Positions 45,631 through 57,123 of a DNA stretch of 64,000 nucleotides are shown here, one piece after another. Each line of letters begins with the position of its first letter. The first letter of the stretch is position 1. Made by a program: the position numbers and the translations under genes. The notes under the pieces were generated by a model that saw only the letters and a program-made list of their open reading frames with translations, had not been told where the DNA came from and ran no database searches. Source of the stretch: Asterella californica (taxonomy: Eukaryota > Streptophyta > Marchantiopsida > Marchantiales > Aytoniaceae); assembly GCA_036924285.1 (NCBI GenBank), contig JAYKYS010000014.1:7502001-7566000 (forward strand), read 5' to 3'.

Positions 45631-46090
45631 CTATAGTGATCCTATGTGAAAATCCTTAAACTCTTCAGTGACTTTAGGAAGAGAACCACTCCGCAAGTTC
45701 TCCCGATTGCGCTCATGGTTAGGAGGTACAGTCAAAAACTGCACTGCTCTCTTACCATCTTGATTTCTGATCCTAGCATAAGCGGATCCATCATCCAACA
45801 CCTTGGTCTCCATCCTTACAGCTGTAATGTATGGCTGTCCAAGAATCACTAGATACGAAGTAGTATCTTGAACAAAAAAGTTTTGCTCTATGACTACATC
45901 CCCAATCTTCACCCTTACATCCAGACAAGCACCGTAGAGTTCTCCTCGCGTGTTATTCGCTGTCCGAATCATCCAACCATGCTCTGTGTCAATGGGTCAC
46001 TTCTCTCGCTTATAGACATCTTTAGATACGATGTTAATCTCAGATCCACGGTCAATGAGAGCAACCACCGGATCTGCCAGATCTCTTATT
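45631..46090 (-). pseudogene. Element C aspartic protease, altered active site
   Basis: Minus strand: LVKIRDLADPVVALIDRGSE then NIVSKDVYKRE; after a frame break at about 46,000, MIRTANNTRGELYGACLD, EQNFFVQDTTSYLVILGQPY and ARIRNQDGKRAVQF. The triad reads D-R-G; retroviral-type proteases need D-[ST]-G. R1 has D-H-D at the same place, hinting that an ancestral D-H-G form may have been normal for this family. Confidence 0.8.
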
Positions 46091-46182
46091 TTCACCAAGG
46101 TTTGCATAGTACCTCTAGCCCAATGTCCCCTAGTATAGTAACTAGGAACCCTATCATCTCCCTCATCTTCATCTACAGCAAA

Positions 46183-46833
46183 TCAAACTTTATGGTTGGT
46201 GCAATATTCAGCTAGGTCTAGCTCCTCCTCCTTCGTTATTCTCGTGTCTAGAGCATTAGTCATAGCAGTCTCACTTGTCAACTGCCTCTTCCTCTTGATG
46301 GTGTCGATGATGACATCATGGAACTCCTTCTTTGCTATTCTAAGGATCTCGCGTAAAGTAAACTCAATCTTCGCATTGAGCACTCTCTCTTCTAACACCT
46401 CTTTCAAATCTGTAGCTGCTTCAATATCTGACTGCAGCTTGTAGGTAGCAGGCTTATCTTTCTTACTCCTTTCTGACCTCTTTGTGATAGATGGTGAGTC
46501 TTCCTCCATAGTCTCTTCTCGCACCGGTGTTGTATCTAGCCGAGGTTTCTCACCTCGTAACTGCCTCTTAGGAGTACTTCTCTCCTCACTAGGATCATCA
46601 TCATCCCTCCTACGCTTCTCCTCCATGAGAGCCTCATGTTGACTCTTTGTCAAGTAGGCGTGTACAGACATTGTATCTACTGGATCACTCCAGCCAGTAG
46701 CACATCTGATTGTCGTGGCCACCTTGAGTAACTCACCCCTTGTTGCTTTTTCTTTCTCCATTGTGATCACAACATGACTCCATATTTCACTCGCCTTTAC
46801 TTCCTTTTCAGAAGTACTATCTCTATTTTTCAC
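46183..46833 (-). pseudogene. Element C gag-protease linker domain
   Basis: A 216-codon open frame: ATGWSDPVDTMSVHAYLTK, the charged EEKRRRDDDDPSEE, a Ser/Lys stretch, then YKLQSDIEAATDLKEVLEE, AKIEFTLREILRIAKKE and DTIKRKRQL. The final helical block is shared with R1 (5,571-6,155) and A (about 37,675-37,780). It resembles the DUF4100-like region next to protease in some gypsy elements. Function in the family unknown to me. Confidence 0.75.
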
Positions 46834-46968
46834 TACCTCAACCCCATAAGTAGCGGCTTGTACTGATACCTCAGCATGTTGTGAAAGATAATCCTCTAAA
46901 ACTTACCTCATCCCTCCTCTTCCAAAGTTAGTTTTGAGGATCTCACCTGTCTCCTTCAAGGCAACCTT

Positions 46969-47301
46969 CTAGTAGATCACTCCTTGCCGTAGGATGTCAG
47001 CAAAGTCTCCACATTCCTTCCGATGATGTTCAATGTTATCGCACCAAATACATCTCTGCACATATCCTTGCTTTGGAGCGGGTTTGCTCTCAAGTACTCC
47101 CCCTTTCTCTTCTAGCCTTGCTAGCTTAATCTGCAAGTCTCTCATCCCTTTTACCAATTCTTCTATTGCATCTTTTTGAGGTGCAACCGTAGGGACAAGA
47201 ACAGTAGGAAACGAAATAGGAGGTACTTGTAGATTAGGTATTGTTGGCTGTCTACGGGATAGTATGATTGGCGGTGGTCTCACTTCTTGTCTTACCACCA
47301 C
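46969..47301 (-). pseudogene. Element C gag C-terminal part with zinc knuckle
   Basis: Pro/Val-rich linker (QVPPISFPTVLVPTVAP), an Ile/Leu amphipathic block (EELVKGMRDLQIKLARLEEK) and an intact CX2CX4HX4C knuckle, CIWCDNIEHHRKEC, followed by GDFADILRQGVIY. It is the only one of the three gag copies here with an unaltered knuckle. A stop at 46,969 and a frame change near 47,305 separate it from neighbours. Confidence 0.8.
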
Positions 47302-47319
47302 CTTCCCTCTTCGATATTC

Positions 47320-47874
47320 TCACTTTGCAAGTACACCCACTGCTTCAAAAACCTTCCTCCAATCGACCGTGAGTCTAGTATATTCCATCCTATCTTCCAG
47401 AAGTAGTTCCAACTCCCTCTGTAGCTCATTGTTAGCTGTTTGCAAAAATAGCTCCACCTTGTCGTTCTCCAATGTGAGCTTCTCCATCCGAGACAACTGA
47501 AAGAATTGTCTCTCGAATTCTCTAAATAGCTCTATAGCAACAAGCTCTTTATTGGGTCTGTTTACCCATTCCATGAATGACTTCTTAGTCACTCGATCTG
47601 CATCTTCTAGAGAGTATTCTTCTTTTAATTGAAAAGTAAACTCTTCCCATGTAACGTCATGAGAGTGGATGATCTCCTTCACATGCTCTCGTATCTCTGG
47701 TACGACAGCAAGCTCAAATGTGTTGACCATCTCTCTCTCTAGCACTTTACTCAACTCCGTCTCTCGAGAATAGTACTTAAGGTACTTGGAGATGTTCTTT
47801 CCATCAAACTGATCCAACAAACCCTGTGAAGCCTTAGATTTCCAGTTTGTTAGAAAATTTTCATTTTCTAACAA
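47320..47874 (-). pseudogene. Element C gag N-terminal (capsid) part
   Basis: 184-codon frame with FLTNWKSKASQG, FDGKNISKYLKYYSRETEL, FELAVVPEIREHVKE, LKEEYSLEDADRV, FMEWVNRPNKELVAIELF and ELELLLEDRME. All blocks recur in R1 and A. The natural gag start is missing; the frame is open to the junction with element B at 47,880, which removed the leader and 5' LTR. Confidence 0.85.
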
Positions 47875-47875
47875 A
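47846..47875. repeat. 13-bp perfect inverted repeat at the C/B junction
   Basis: TTTGTTAGAAAAT, loop TTTC, ATTTTCTAACAAA. It lies within the first codons of C's surviving gag and 5 bp before the switch to plus-strand element B. Such a hairpin is a plausible site for fold-back or template switching between inverted relatives. Confidence 0.9.
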
Positions 47876-47880
47876 GGGTC

Positions 47881-48345
47881 ATAAGTTCAGATGAGAGGAA
47901 AAGCATACTGATGCGGTGCGAAAGCTGAAGTCTTTACTATCATCTCCTCCAGTTTTGGGAAGGATTGATTACAAAGGTGTCAGGCCAGTGGTTCTTACTG
48001 TAGATACAAGTCCGGTTGCAATCGGAAGGGCAGTAGGACAGGATGATGAGGATGGAGACACGTCTGCGATTAGGTTCGGAGCGAAGGTGTTAAGTGCTCG
48101 ACAACGTGCTTACCCGCAAGTGAAGAGAGAACTATGGAGTATTGTTTCAGCCATGAAAACTGAGAAAGAGTATTTGATTGGAGTAGTAGTGGTGGTTGAA
48201 ACTGATTGCTTGCCGTTGTTAGGGATGATTATGAATTGTTCAACTCCTGATATTGCGATGTTATAATGGATCGCATATATCAAGTCATTGAACCCGAAGT
48301 TTAGACATATCGCAGGGAAGGATAATCTGATGGCGGATATGTTAT
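47881..48345 (+). pseudogene. Element B RNase H
   Basis: VVLTVDTSPVAIGRAVGQDD, FGAKVLSARQRAYPQVKRE and VVETDCLPLLG keep the RNase H acidic residues. A stop at 48,264 (where C has Arg-Trp) precedes WIAYIKSLNPKFRHIAGKD, and an early stop lies at about 47,893. Confidence 0.85.
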
Positions 48346-49816
48346 CTCGAGCTCGATATGATGAGGAGGGTGAGATGGTTGAAGTCATTGACGATGTAGA
48401 TGCAGAGTTCTATTTGATTGCACATACAGGAAGGGAAGATGAGTTATTTGTTGAAGGATTGTATGATGATGATTTGCTTGACATCGGAAGGTACCTTAGT
48501 ACGATGGTTAAGCAGACAGGTTGGACAGATGAGAGGTTTCAGAGAGTTTGAAGGAAGGCCTACAACTTCATGTTGCAGGATGGGTTTCTTTGGAAGCAAC
48601 CGAAACAGAAAGGTGAGATACCGCTACGAGTGATTTGCGACAAAGAAGATCAGTAGAAGTTACTCAAGACGTTTCATGAGAGTCTTTGGGCTAGACATCG
48701 AGAGATTTGGATCACTTTTACGAAGATGAAAGAGCGATATTGGTGGAAAAACATATACAGGGATGTCGTATCTTTTGTGGAGTCTTGTTTGACATGTCAA
48801 ATGTATTCAAACATCCGATATCGGGACGGATTACACTCGACTTATTCGTTGACAATCCACTTTAAGTAGGTTGTAGACTTGGTGACTATGTCAGTTGGAT
48901 TGTGGCAGATGAGATACTTGGTACTTGCTACAGAAGATCTTTCAAATCAAGTTGAGGGTAGGGCGTTTCGAACAAAGACAACTGAAGAGGTATGTAGATT
49001 TCTCTTGGAAGATGTTGTTTGTCAATATGAAAGATCACTGCAGATCAAGGAGAGTTAGATGCACATGAAGCTCGTGAATTCTTTGCAAGGTGTGGGATGA
49101 GGTTGTCACTGACAACTGCTTACAACGCCGAAGGGAATGTCAAGAGTGAACGTGGTCATCCGCCCATTGTGAAGGCTTTGGTGAAGACCTGCAACGGAAA
49201 GGTGTGCGAGTGGTCTCGACTCTTATCATTTGCGTTATGGACAGATCGAACGACGCATAGCTCGGTGACAGGTTACATGCCAGTGGAACTCATCATAGGT
49301 CAGAAATCTATCATGCCGATTGAAGAACACGTTTTGACACGGAGTGTGTTATCTTGAGAAGACAATCTGACTAGGGAAGAGCTTCTTGCTATTCGAATTA
49401 GGCAGTTAGAGAGAAGACCTGAGGATATCCAAGTTGCTTTGGATAGACTACAAGAAGCACGGTTGAAGAACAAGGTCATATTTGATCAACGACATCGTTT
49501 GAGACCTAGGGAAATCAAAGAAGGTGATTGGATGTTAGTCTATGACAACAGTCTAGACAACCAGCATAGTGCACTCCGGAAGTTCTCCAGGCGATGGTTT
49601 GGTCCGTATGTGATGAAGAAGGTCCATGACAATGCAACTTACGCCCTGCAAGAGTTGGACAGAACGAGCTTGAAGATACCAGTGGCAGCTAAACGTGTCA
49701 AGATTTTCAAGAGAGATGAGGAGGTTGATCTAGCAGATATCTTGACGGAGTTTCAGTTTGAGGATGAGGATTATGCAGAAGACCTTGAAGGTGAGGTTGG
49801 CTACGATGGGAAGTAA
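48346..49816 (+). pseudogene. Element B integrase, broken
   Basis: Zinc-binding region with both His (TFHESLWARHRE) and Cys (ESCLTCQM) pairs kept; core start VVDLVTMSVGLWQMRY; a frameshift near 49,020-49,040 just before ADQGELDAHEAR; SERGHPPIVKAL (Glu); stop at 49,355; RRPEDIQVALDRLQ, LRPREIKEGDWMLVYD, SRRWFGPYVMKKVHDN, and an acidic tail ending EGEVGYDGK at 49,816. Stops also at 48,549 and 48,654. The terminal 125-codon frame (49,439-49,816) is intact. Confidence 0.85.
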
Positions 49817-49903
49817 GACGATATGACGAGGTGCGTGTGGGTCCACTCCTTGATTGGTATCTCTGGTGCATACCGGAGGATACACAGGTTTATAGGGGGT
49901 GGA

Positions 49904-52497
49904 TGTCGTGTCGTGGACCGGCTCCTACCTGAAATTCAGACTTCGATGCTTGTCGCTCCAAAGACACTTGTGGAAAAAGCAAGCTAGGCCTCAGCTTACG
50001 GGCTTTTGGCACAATTTCGGATCTCCACTTTCATCGCATCAGTGGAAAGAGCTCTTTGTCAACACTACATAGACAGTTCGTCTACTTCATTTGGACGTCT
50101 AGTGGAGAAGTTACACGACTCGAAAGAAGAGAAAATCAAGCTAGGTCCTAGTTTATTTGCTAATTAGGTATTTGCAGCTCCAAGCGTTATACTAAGGATG
50201 CAAGGGGCCTGCTTCTTCATTATTGGAGAAAACTTGTACGTACAGAGACTAATGTAAGGTGGCAGCTTAAGGAGCCAGCTTGTTTCTGTGATCTATCGGT
50301 GGACGGTTTGAGGATTTGAGAAGTCCAATACACGAGCGCAAGGTGTCATTAGGTTCAGATCTATCCAGGTTATGCGTGGGTTAAGACGGTTCGTGAAGAG
50401 ACGGATCGAGGATTGTGTTCTGAGAGAAATTGCGACGCAAGAGAGATTTTTGAGGGGCTTCAGTAACCTGTGAAGGAGATTTGGACCGTTCGGGCCGTTC
50501 GGGCCGTTCCGGAGTCTGAACTTGTTGTCCTTGGATCCATCGGGATCAGAACGTCGAGTTCTTCAGGAAATTGAAGACGATACGAAGTTTCATCGAGCGA
50601 TTTGAGAATTCTGAGTGAAATTGACTCGTACAGAAACGCTTACGTCAGATTTTCGTTCACTTGCGACCTGAGATTAGGTTGTTCTTCGCGGTCGGTGAGC
50701 CAAGCTCTTCGTTCTTGGTGCCTATACGATCAAGGAGTCTTCATCTACGCATAGGAGAAGATCATACGTGGATTGGGTTGTTGGTTTGGGTGTGATGAGC
50801 AAGTTTGAGTCGCTGGTAGTCGATTTATGTCAGTTTTTTGTGTCCTACGATCAAATTTCTTGCGTGATTTTGCAAGGGGAACTCCAAACAGCTTGTTTGG
50901 AGTCTGTCGAACAACTTTCCTTCTATCCATCCTACATGTCTTTCATTCAAATCATAGTGTGAGCAAAAAGTTATCATTAATGCAAATTAATTTACGACCA
51001 ATGCTCTCTACAGAATTACATCAAATACATAAAAAAAATTATACCACCTTTGTTCATGATAAGTAAAATTTACAGCCATAATACATAAAACATAGACACT
51101 TGTCACATTCTTATAATCTGGACAAGGTTTGAGTGATCTTAATTTCTTCTTACCATTTCTCCTCAAACCATCAGCTATAGAAGTATAATCTACGGATCTT
51201 CACAAAAAAACCAACACCTCCTTGCTCATTGTCACACCAAATGAAGCTTAAGGCAAATGCGTGATAAATGCAAGAGACCCCTAGCTAATTGATGATCCTT
51301 CATACTTGATGATATGTACATTTAACGAGAACAAATACTCTACCCGGTGATAAGAGCTCACATACATAACCCACATGTCTTGGGTAATTCTACGTTTATT
51401 TTTTAGCTATATGGCAACTGTGCATATTCACATCTTTCATTTTCAGAAGAGTGGATTGTGCATGGATTTAAGTTTATTACTGAAATTTTTTCGTCATGAA
51501 GAGCTAAATAATAAATAAATACACACAATATATTAATGTATACTTGGTTAATAAAATATGCATTTGTACGAAAGTGAGTGTTTGTGCTCTCCCAGTTTAG
51601 TCAAGATTTTTCACATCCCTCTCTTTCTTTAACATTTAATAGTTATTAAACTTTATAAGTTTTCGCTGTGATTACTTTAAAATTTATATATGATAGTTAC
51701 ATATTGCTCATAACACAAAGCAATACGTAAGTAACCAATCTGCATCTGTTCTCCTTAATTCTTCGCTTGTTCTCTTCTTTTCCTCCGGCTAACACTTCAT
51801 GTTGCATGCATAGTTAGCTCACAAAAGATATCTCTATCATATACGTAAACGATCCATGTGTGCGGTGTGTGCGGTTTTAAGCCGCAGGGAGGAGTTTTTG
51901 AAGGTTCGGTTACCTGTGATAAAAAATTGACGGTATCTCGGCTGTTGGCAGTTGAATCTGCTAGTCCTTGAGGTCAACGGAGTCAAGGAAGAAGACCCTA
52001 CCGACATCTGAAATCCATTTGACGAAAGGAGGAAGTTCTCAGATAGGTTTTTTTTTGTTCCTTCGCTACGGTTTTCATCCTTTGGAGTTCGTAAGAGATC
52101 TAGTTGGCTATATACAGCTTGTGGTAGCTAGCTAATAGCTTGTACATTGATGTGGTTTGGACTTGGGTTTCAATCGTGTGCTACTGGTGCAGCTCTTTTT
52201 GTTAGCAAAGGGAAGTTTCTCTTGCTTTGAGTTACACTTTGGTGGTTTTGGGTCAAGGTTGAGATTCATGAGTTCGTTTTAAGGGCTTTGATTACATACC
52301 GCTCTGGTCTATTTCTCAGTTTTGTATTCTTAGGAAAAAAGAACCGGCAGTGTATGTACATTGGGAGTTGGTATATATTGTTACGCTCATTTTCGCGGTT
52401 GTTTTTTTCTGTCTTGTCTCTGTTCAGCAAAGTACATCTCCACAACCAGGAACCTCGTGTTTTCTTGGACATTCTTCATGCAAAATCCGATACGATA
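49904..52497 (+). mobile_element. 3' LTR of element B, with U3 contraction and an insertion
   Basis: Begins TGTCGTGTCGTGGACC and ends TCCGATACGATA like the A LTRs. Only about one 157-bp U3 unit remains (49,985-50,130) against four in A. A decamer TTCGGGCCG is duplicated near 50,500. The LTR is interrupted at 50,907-51,847 by unrelated AT-rich DNA. Confidence 0.85.
50907..51847. other. AT-rich insertion/replacement inside the element B LTR
   Basis: LTR sequence stops at GTTTGGAGTCT (50,906) and resumes at ACGATCCATGTGTGCGG (about 51,848); about 60 bp present in both A LTRs are missing between these points. The intervening ~940 bp are AT-rich, without ORFs, inverted ends or target duplication, so it is a replacement rather than a clean transposition. 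Confidence 0.75.
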
Positions 52498-54180
52498 ACG
52501 GTTAGTAACTTTGGCTTGTAGAAACATCATTCCCGGAGTCTTCTTCGTGGTTCTCAAGGTCATAGTCATCTGACCCTCCAACAAGTCCTTTGCAACAAAC
52601 TATTTCATGCTACAATTACTAACCTTAAGGTTTATGTACGCTGGGATCGGTCATAATTCTCAGCTTGGAAGTCAGTTCTAGGAGTTCTATATATCACTGG
52701 AAAGCTCTCGTTGAGACCTTTCTAATGATATCTTACTCGCCTCTAGATCTTACATGGAGTTCCGTCCACGACCTAAAACGTCACTGGAGCTCCAACACTT
52801 AGCTATTTTCTTGAAAACTTGTGGTCCAGACCTAGACTCGAACCATGTGGTCAGACCAGCGTCTGAACCACGGTCCATCTGCGTCTCGGACTCACGTCTC
52901 GGACTCACGTCTCAGATCTATGTCTCAAACTTATGTTTCGATCCGTTTCTAGACTTGCCCCCTTAGGTCAACGTTCGTCTGGGGTTGTCTTGGGGTAGGC
53001 CCCTATGTCCTAACCCAATGTTCCAACCTTGGTTCAGAGAACCACTTAGGTTTCATCTGATCCCGACTTCCCGGCCAAGTCGTTCAGTCCTACTCGCAGC
53101 GTTCACAACCTAACGTAAGTCCACTAGGATTCTATTGTTCGCGTCTGCGCCCGATCTTGTGTCTGAGAGTCGCGACATTGTAGCAGAGCGAAATACGTTC
53201 CACTCTGAAAGTTATGCTTAAGGGTGAGTGCGGAAAGCAAATTATGCATTGCATAAATTTTTGTTGCCACAGAGTACTAAATTGACCGTTCTACGTTAAG
53301 GTTTCTAGCACGGCGCGATCACGACAGCGTTCTGCGCTAGAAAATTTTCCGTAAAATACCAAAAAGACATTTCACAGGTGTTCCGTGGTATGACATGTTC
53401 ACAATGCGGAACGAACTCTTGGTCTTCAATGGTGTGGATCTCTGTAACAATAGCACGGAACTCTTGAGAATCGTTCGCGGTGTGCATCCAGTTGTAACCA
53501 TCTATGAAAAATCAGAGAGGCGTTCTATGCTTTGATACCGTTGTAAGTGCGTTAGGTTTATGTGGTCCTTATGAGGTTATGCCAAATGGTTCGTGGTCCA
53601 ATGGCCCTTAGCGCAGAATGCACTAGTTTTGGAGCGTTCCACGTTATCATTTTGATGTAACTCCACTTAGTTTATTAAGGGATTACGTGGTTTCATGGTA
53701 GAATTTCGTGATCATTGAATAATTGTTTTCTAAATATAATGAGTTTTGCGAACAAGTAAGTGGCAAATCGTCCATCTGTTACTTTGCTTGTAATTTGTTG
53801 TGTAGTTCAGAAGCACTCAAGAGGAGCAATTAAAGTTCGAGTCTCTAATATATTGAAGGAGAAAAAATATAGATAAACATGATTTAAATATTTAAACAAT
53901 TGATTGCTTTCTTTACACTGATGGAATAATTTTTCTTATTACGAATGTATATTTTGGTTGATACAACAAACAAGTTAAGGTTAATGATATTCAACAAGTT
54001 AAGGATACTTTTTCTTGTAACTACGTGAGACTTTGATCAGAGGTTGTTCCTATCCATGTAAGTGGATTGTTTGACTTTTATAGTTGAATGGTACATGTAT
54101 TGTAGTTTATACTTATCAATTCAAAAGCTTCTCCGGTGATTCATAGGTAAAGAATGTTGAATTGTCAATTCGGTGTTGTG
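52498..54180. other. No gene recognised
   Basis: 52,870-52,930 repeats GTCTCGGACTCAC and related phrases. At 53,528-53,545 the minus strand reads TTACAACGGTATCAAAGC, similar to an LTR end followed by a tRNA-iMet primer-binding site; an open minus-strand frame (53,305-53,487 and upstream) follows in the right direction but shows no gag motif. Otherwise unassigned. Confidence 0.4.
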
Positions 54181-54189
54181 TTGGAATTC

Positions 54190-54510
54190 ATGTCATACAG
54201 CAAAATCCTCCCAACAACGAGATGATTTTTGGGAGTTTCAGATATCATAGAACGTTGTAAACACGTTGTGCAGCCAAAAAAAAAGTTGAAATTTCAAAAG
54301 AAGAATTTTAAAATGAATTAAGTATCACAAGATGATTTTGTGGAGTTTCAGATACCATGGGATGTTGTGAAGGTGTTCTAAAACCAAAAAAAGACTTATA
54401 TAAAACTAAGAATAATAATAAGTTTCTCCCAACAACAAGATGATTTTGAGGAGTTGCGGATACCGCAGAAGGATGTGAGGATGTTTTGCTTAGAAAGATA
54501 ACCTAATGCG
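54190..54510 (+). repeat. Degenerate tandem repeat of about 115-120 bp, three units
   Basis: Units share CAAGATGATTTTG-GGAGTTTCAGATACCA-AG-GTTGTGA-G-TGTT. Starts near 54,215, 54,328 and 54,434, the first and third preceded by CTCCCAACAAC. Confidence 0.7.
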
Positions 54511-54997
54511 CAATACAAGTTAAAGTCTCTTTCTCCTTGTTACCTCCACTGGCACGAAACGAGATAACCAGACGAGGAAGAAGGATGTATCAAAGTTGTC
54601 GATCAAGTAATGGACCTCTATCCAATATGTCTGTCGAGTAATCTTCCTCTAGAGGGTATACCGGTTTAGACAAATTAAATCCTTGCAGCTACCAAACATA
54701 CATGGAAAAAAATGTAAATCATCAAAGCATGAACTCAAGTTATCAAAGCACGAGTGTCGCAAAGTAAAAACATAAAATGACACGTAGAACAAAGAAAAAA
54801 TACAAACCAATATCTTGTTGTGCGTGTGCAAGATGACCAAACCTCTTATGCCATTTATTATGATGGATCAGATGAAAGATGATATGTAGTGGTCAAATGT
54901 GTTAATAAATCACCTCTTGGAGGACATATTAATATTCTGTTTCACAGTCCTCTCGCCATGATATTTGGTGAACGACACCAAGTGCAGGTTCAGTGCT

Positions 54998-55161
54998 CAC
55001 ACAGAGGGAGTTTTGTGCTCTGTTTGGTAGCATTCTTAACCAGGTAAAGAATACCTCGAGCGCCTTCTCAAGAGAGCCACACACAGAGGGAGTTTTGTGC
55101 TCTGTTTGGTAGCATTCTTAACCAGGTAAAGAATACCTCAAGCGCCTTCTCAAGAGAGCCA
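54998..55161 (+). repeat. Recent 82-bp tandem duplication
   Basis: CACACAGAGGGAGTTTTGTG... to CTTCTCAAGAGAGCC occurs at 54,998 and again 82 bp later at 55,080 with about one difference (CTCGAG versus CTCAAG). Much more similar than other repeats here, so young. Confidence 0.9.
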
Positions 55162-56717
55162 AGGCCCAAGTGTAGCACTCCTTCATGCGCACGGAAGCAG
55201 GAGGAAGCAGTGTAAAACTGACTCGGACTTGTTGCACCGAGTAAACTAAACTTAGGACGTTCAGTTATTAACAACGTTGAACTGGCTTGTCCATTCGTAG
55301 CTTGATTACAGACAACTCTAAATTGGCATGCCGCTTGAATAGTTATTCTTCGTCCAGCGGATTCAGCATGGACTGAAATTATAAGCGTGCATATCATCAG
55401 TTCATCTGTGAAAGTGTTCGTTTGTTTTTGAACTATGAATTTTTCTTTGAGAAGGAATCAGATTCATCTTCAAGTGCTTCAGGTATAATTAAATATTAAA
55501 TATAGTTTTAAATTTATTTTTAAGATGATGATATATAAATTTTATGGAGTATCCAATTGTGATAATGGTCTCGTGAGTTCTCTTCGACTCGAACTCTTGA
55601 CTTCCACTTCCACTTTCTTAACCAGCACAGTAGTGGTGAAAATAGATCTGATTTGATGTGAAATATGAATCTCAGTATTAGTAAAAATAGAATTTATTTG
55701 ATGTGAACTATGACCAGCATAATTGGAAGTCATAAAGAGATCAGTTTTCGACATACTCTGAAAATATCTGACAGTCTGTATACAAAGACTCTTCATACAC
55801 GTTGAATATATATATAATCAGTTTACAAAATATTGTACAGTAAGATTGAAAGAACGAGTTCCTGAAGCATGAATTTCTTTTCACAAGAATTCGCTTGTCG
55901 TCTTCTTTTCTCGAGGCTACATCTTATCTTTCTAATTTATAGGTGATGCATAGTCAGCATCGATTGAAATTATAATAGTTGTGCATGCCACTTATTATTT
56001 ACCTCTCTGAACGCGTTATTCTCATATAATCACCCCTACCAATGGTTTCTACTTGGTCACAGGGTCAAGGACTCATAGTTTTTGGGAGGGCTTGTGGGCA
56101 TTAGTTTAGTTTTATGGGTTAAGTTTAGGTTTTTTGTAAGAAAACATTTGTTAATATTCAGTAGCCATCAACAAGTTTTATTTCTTATATAAAAAAAATT
56201 ATATATGTTTGTAATATAAAACAAGAGAACAGAGAGATTTCTCACCTACGATGTAGTTACAAAACCTAAGATAGATTCGCTTGTCGTGACCAGAGCTAAT
56301 TTTCATCTGAAATATATATTTTATATATTTTGTCGATAAAATTTCAAAATTATACATATTTCTTACTCGACATGGCAACTATCTGACGGACTCAGGGGGT
56401 TGACTGGTGGTCCCGGGTCTGGTCAAGCAGAAGTCGTCGTTCAGAGGTCCAACCAAGTTTCAGTATGGGGATAAAGCTTCCCCTCCTGCAGAATAGAGCT
56501 CCGACTAAGCCTCGAAAGTTGGACTGCTCTTGACGGTGAATGTAACTAACCCTGGCTTGACTACTTGTGACGAGGTGCCTGCTCGTGACTTCCAGGGACG
56601 GACGACTACGTCCAAAACCTGTAATTTTCCTTCGGGCAGTAAAATAAACTTCTCAAGGATTCCGTCCCTTTTCTCATTAAACTAAATAAATAAACTAAGT
56701 TTCAGTATAGGTCTAGT
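55162..56717. other. No gene recognised
   Basis: AT-rich, with a GC-richer island at 56,380-56,640 lacking a recognisable frame. Short minus-strand frames (55,068-55,397; 55,542-55,796) have no domain. Confidence 0.5.
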
Positions 56718-56727
56718 CTAGGATTTG

Positions 56728-57123
56728 CAGAAATTGGCTTGATCATAACCCCAATACGATTGTTGCTATTGATCATACCCCTCTTAAGGTTTGGTTGCTT
56801 GATAATATCCCGGACGAGTTATTGACAGTAGAACCAGTCATTGTATCTTTTGGTTCATCATTTTAGTATTTTCAACTTTAAATAAATATCATTTCAACCT
56901 TGAATAAATATCACTGTTAGTCAAAATATTTAACAGTGAAGACACGTTAGACTATTCATATTCTCATTCCTTTAGTATATGCAGTCTCACATGTGAATAA
57001 CATCACAAAATGACTGATTTTACAGACAATAACCAGCCAGAGGTTTGATTAAACCATACATCGTTAAGAGGGGTATGATCAAGCTCAAGGAACCTACTGG
57101 GGGTGTTATCAAGCCAATTTGTG
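56728..57123 (+). mobile_element. Complete 396-bp MITE-like TIR element with target duplication
   Basis: Ends CAGAAATTGGCTTGAT and ATCAAGCCAATTTGTG form an imperfect terminal inverted repeat extending through TGATCATACCCCTCTTAA. Flanks CTAGGATTTG (56,718-56,727) and CTAGTATTTG (57,124-57,133) are a 10-bp direct repeat with one mismatch. CTTGATCATACCCC recurs several times near each end, like subterminal transposase sites. Non-coding. CA-type ends and 8-10 bp duplication suit hAT or Mutator-type elements; I cannot choose. Same family as the split copy at 2,991/15,095. Confidence 0.85.

Larger units (their letters stand above)
40638..47880 (-). mobile_element. Element C: gypsy element, minus strand, 5' end missing
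   Basis: Gene order on the minus strand is gag (47,880) - linker - protease - RT - RNase H - integrase (42,156) - polypurine tract - 3' LTR (42,089 to 40,638). All domains are present but each carries lesions. The 5' LTR and leader are absent: at 47,880 the sequence switches to a plus-strand RNase H of element B. Confidence 0.9.
47881..52497 (+). mobile_element. Element B: 3' half of an A-family gypsy element
   Basis: Starts abruptly in the RT-RNase H connection (KFR, stop, EEKHTDAVRKLK), continues through RNase H and integrase to a polypurine tract (AGGGGGTGGA, 49,894-49,903) and an A-family 3' LTR. It supplies the pol part that element A lacks; together they indicate what the parental family encoded. 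gag, protease, RT and 5' LTR are not present next to it. Confidence 0.9.
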
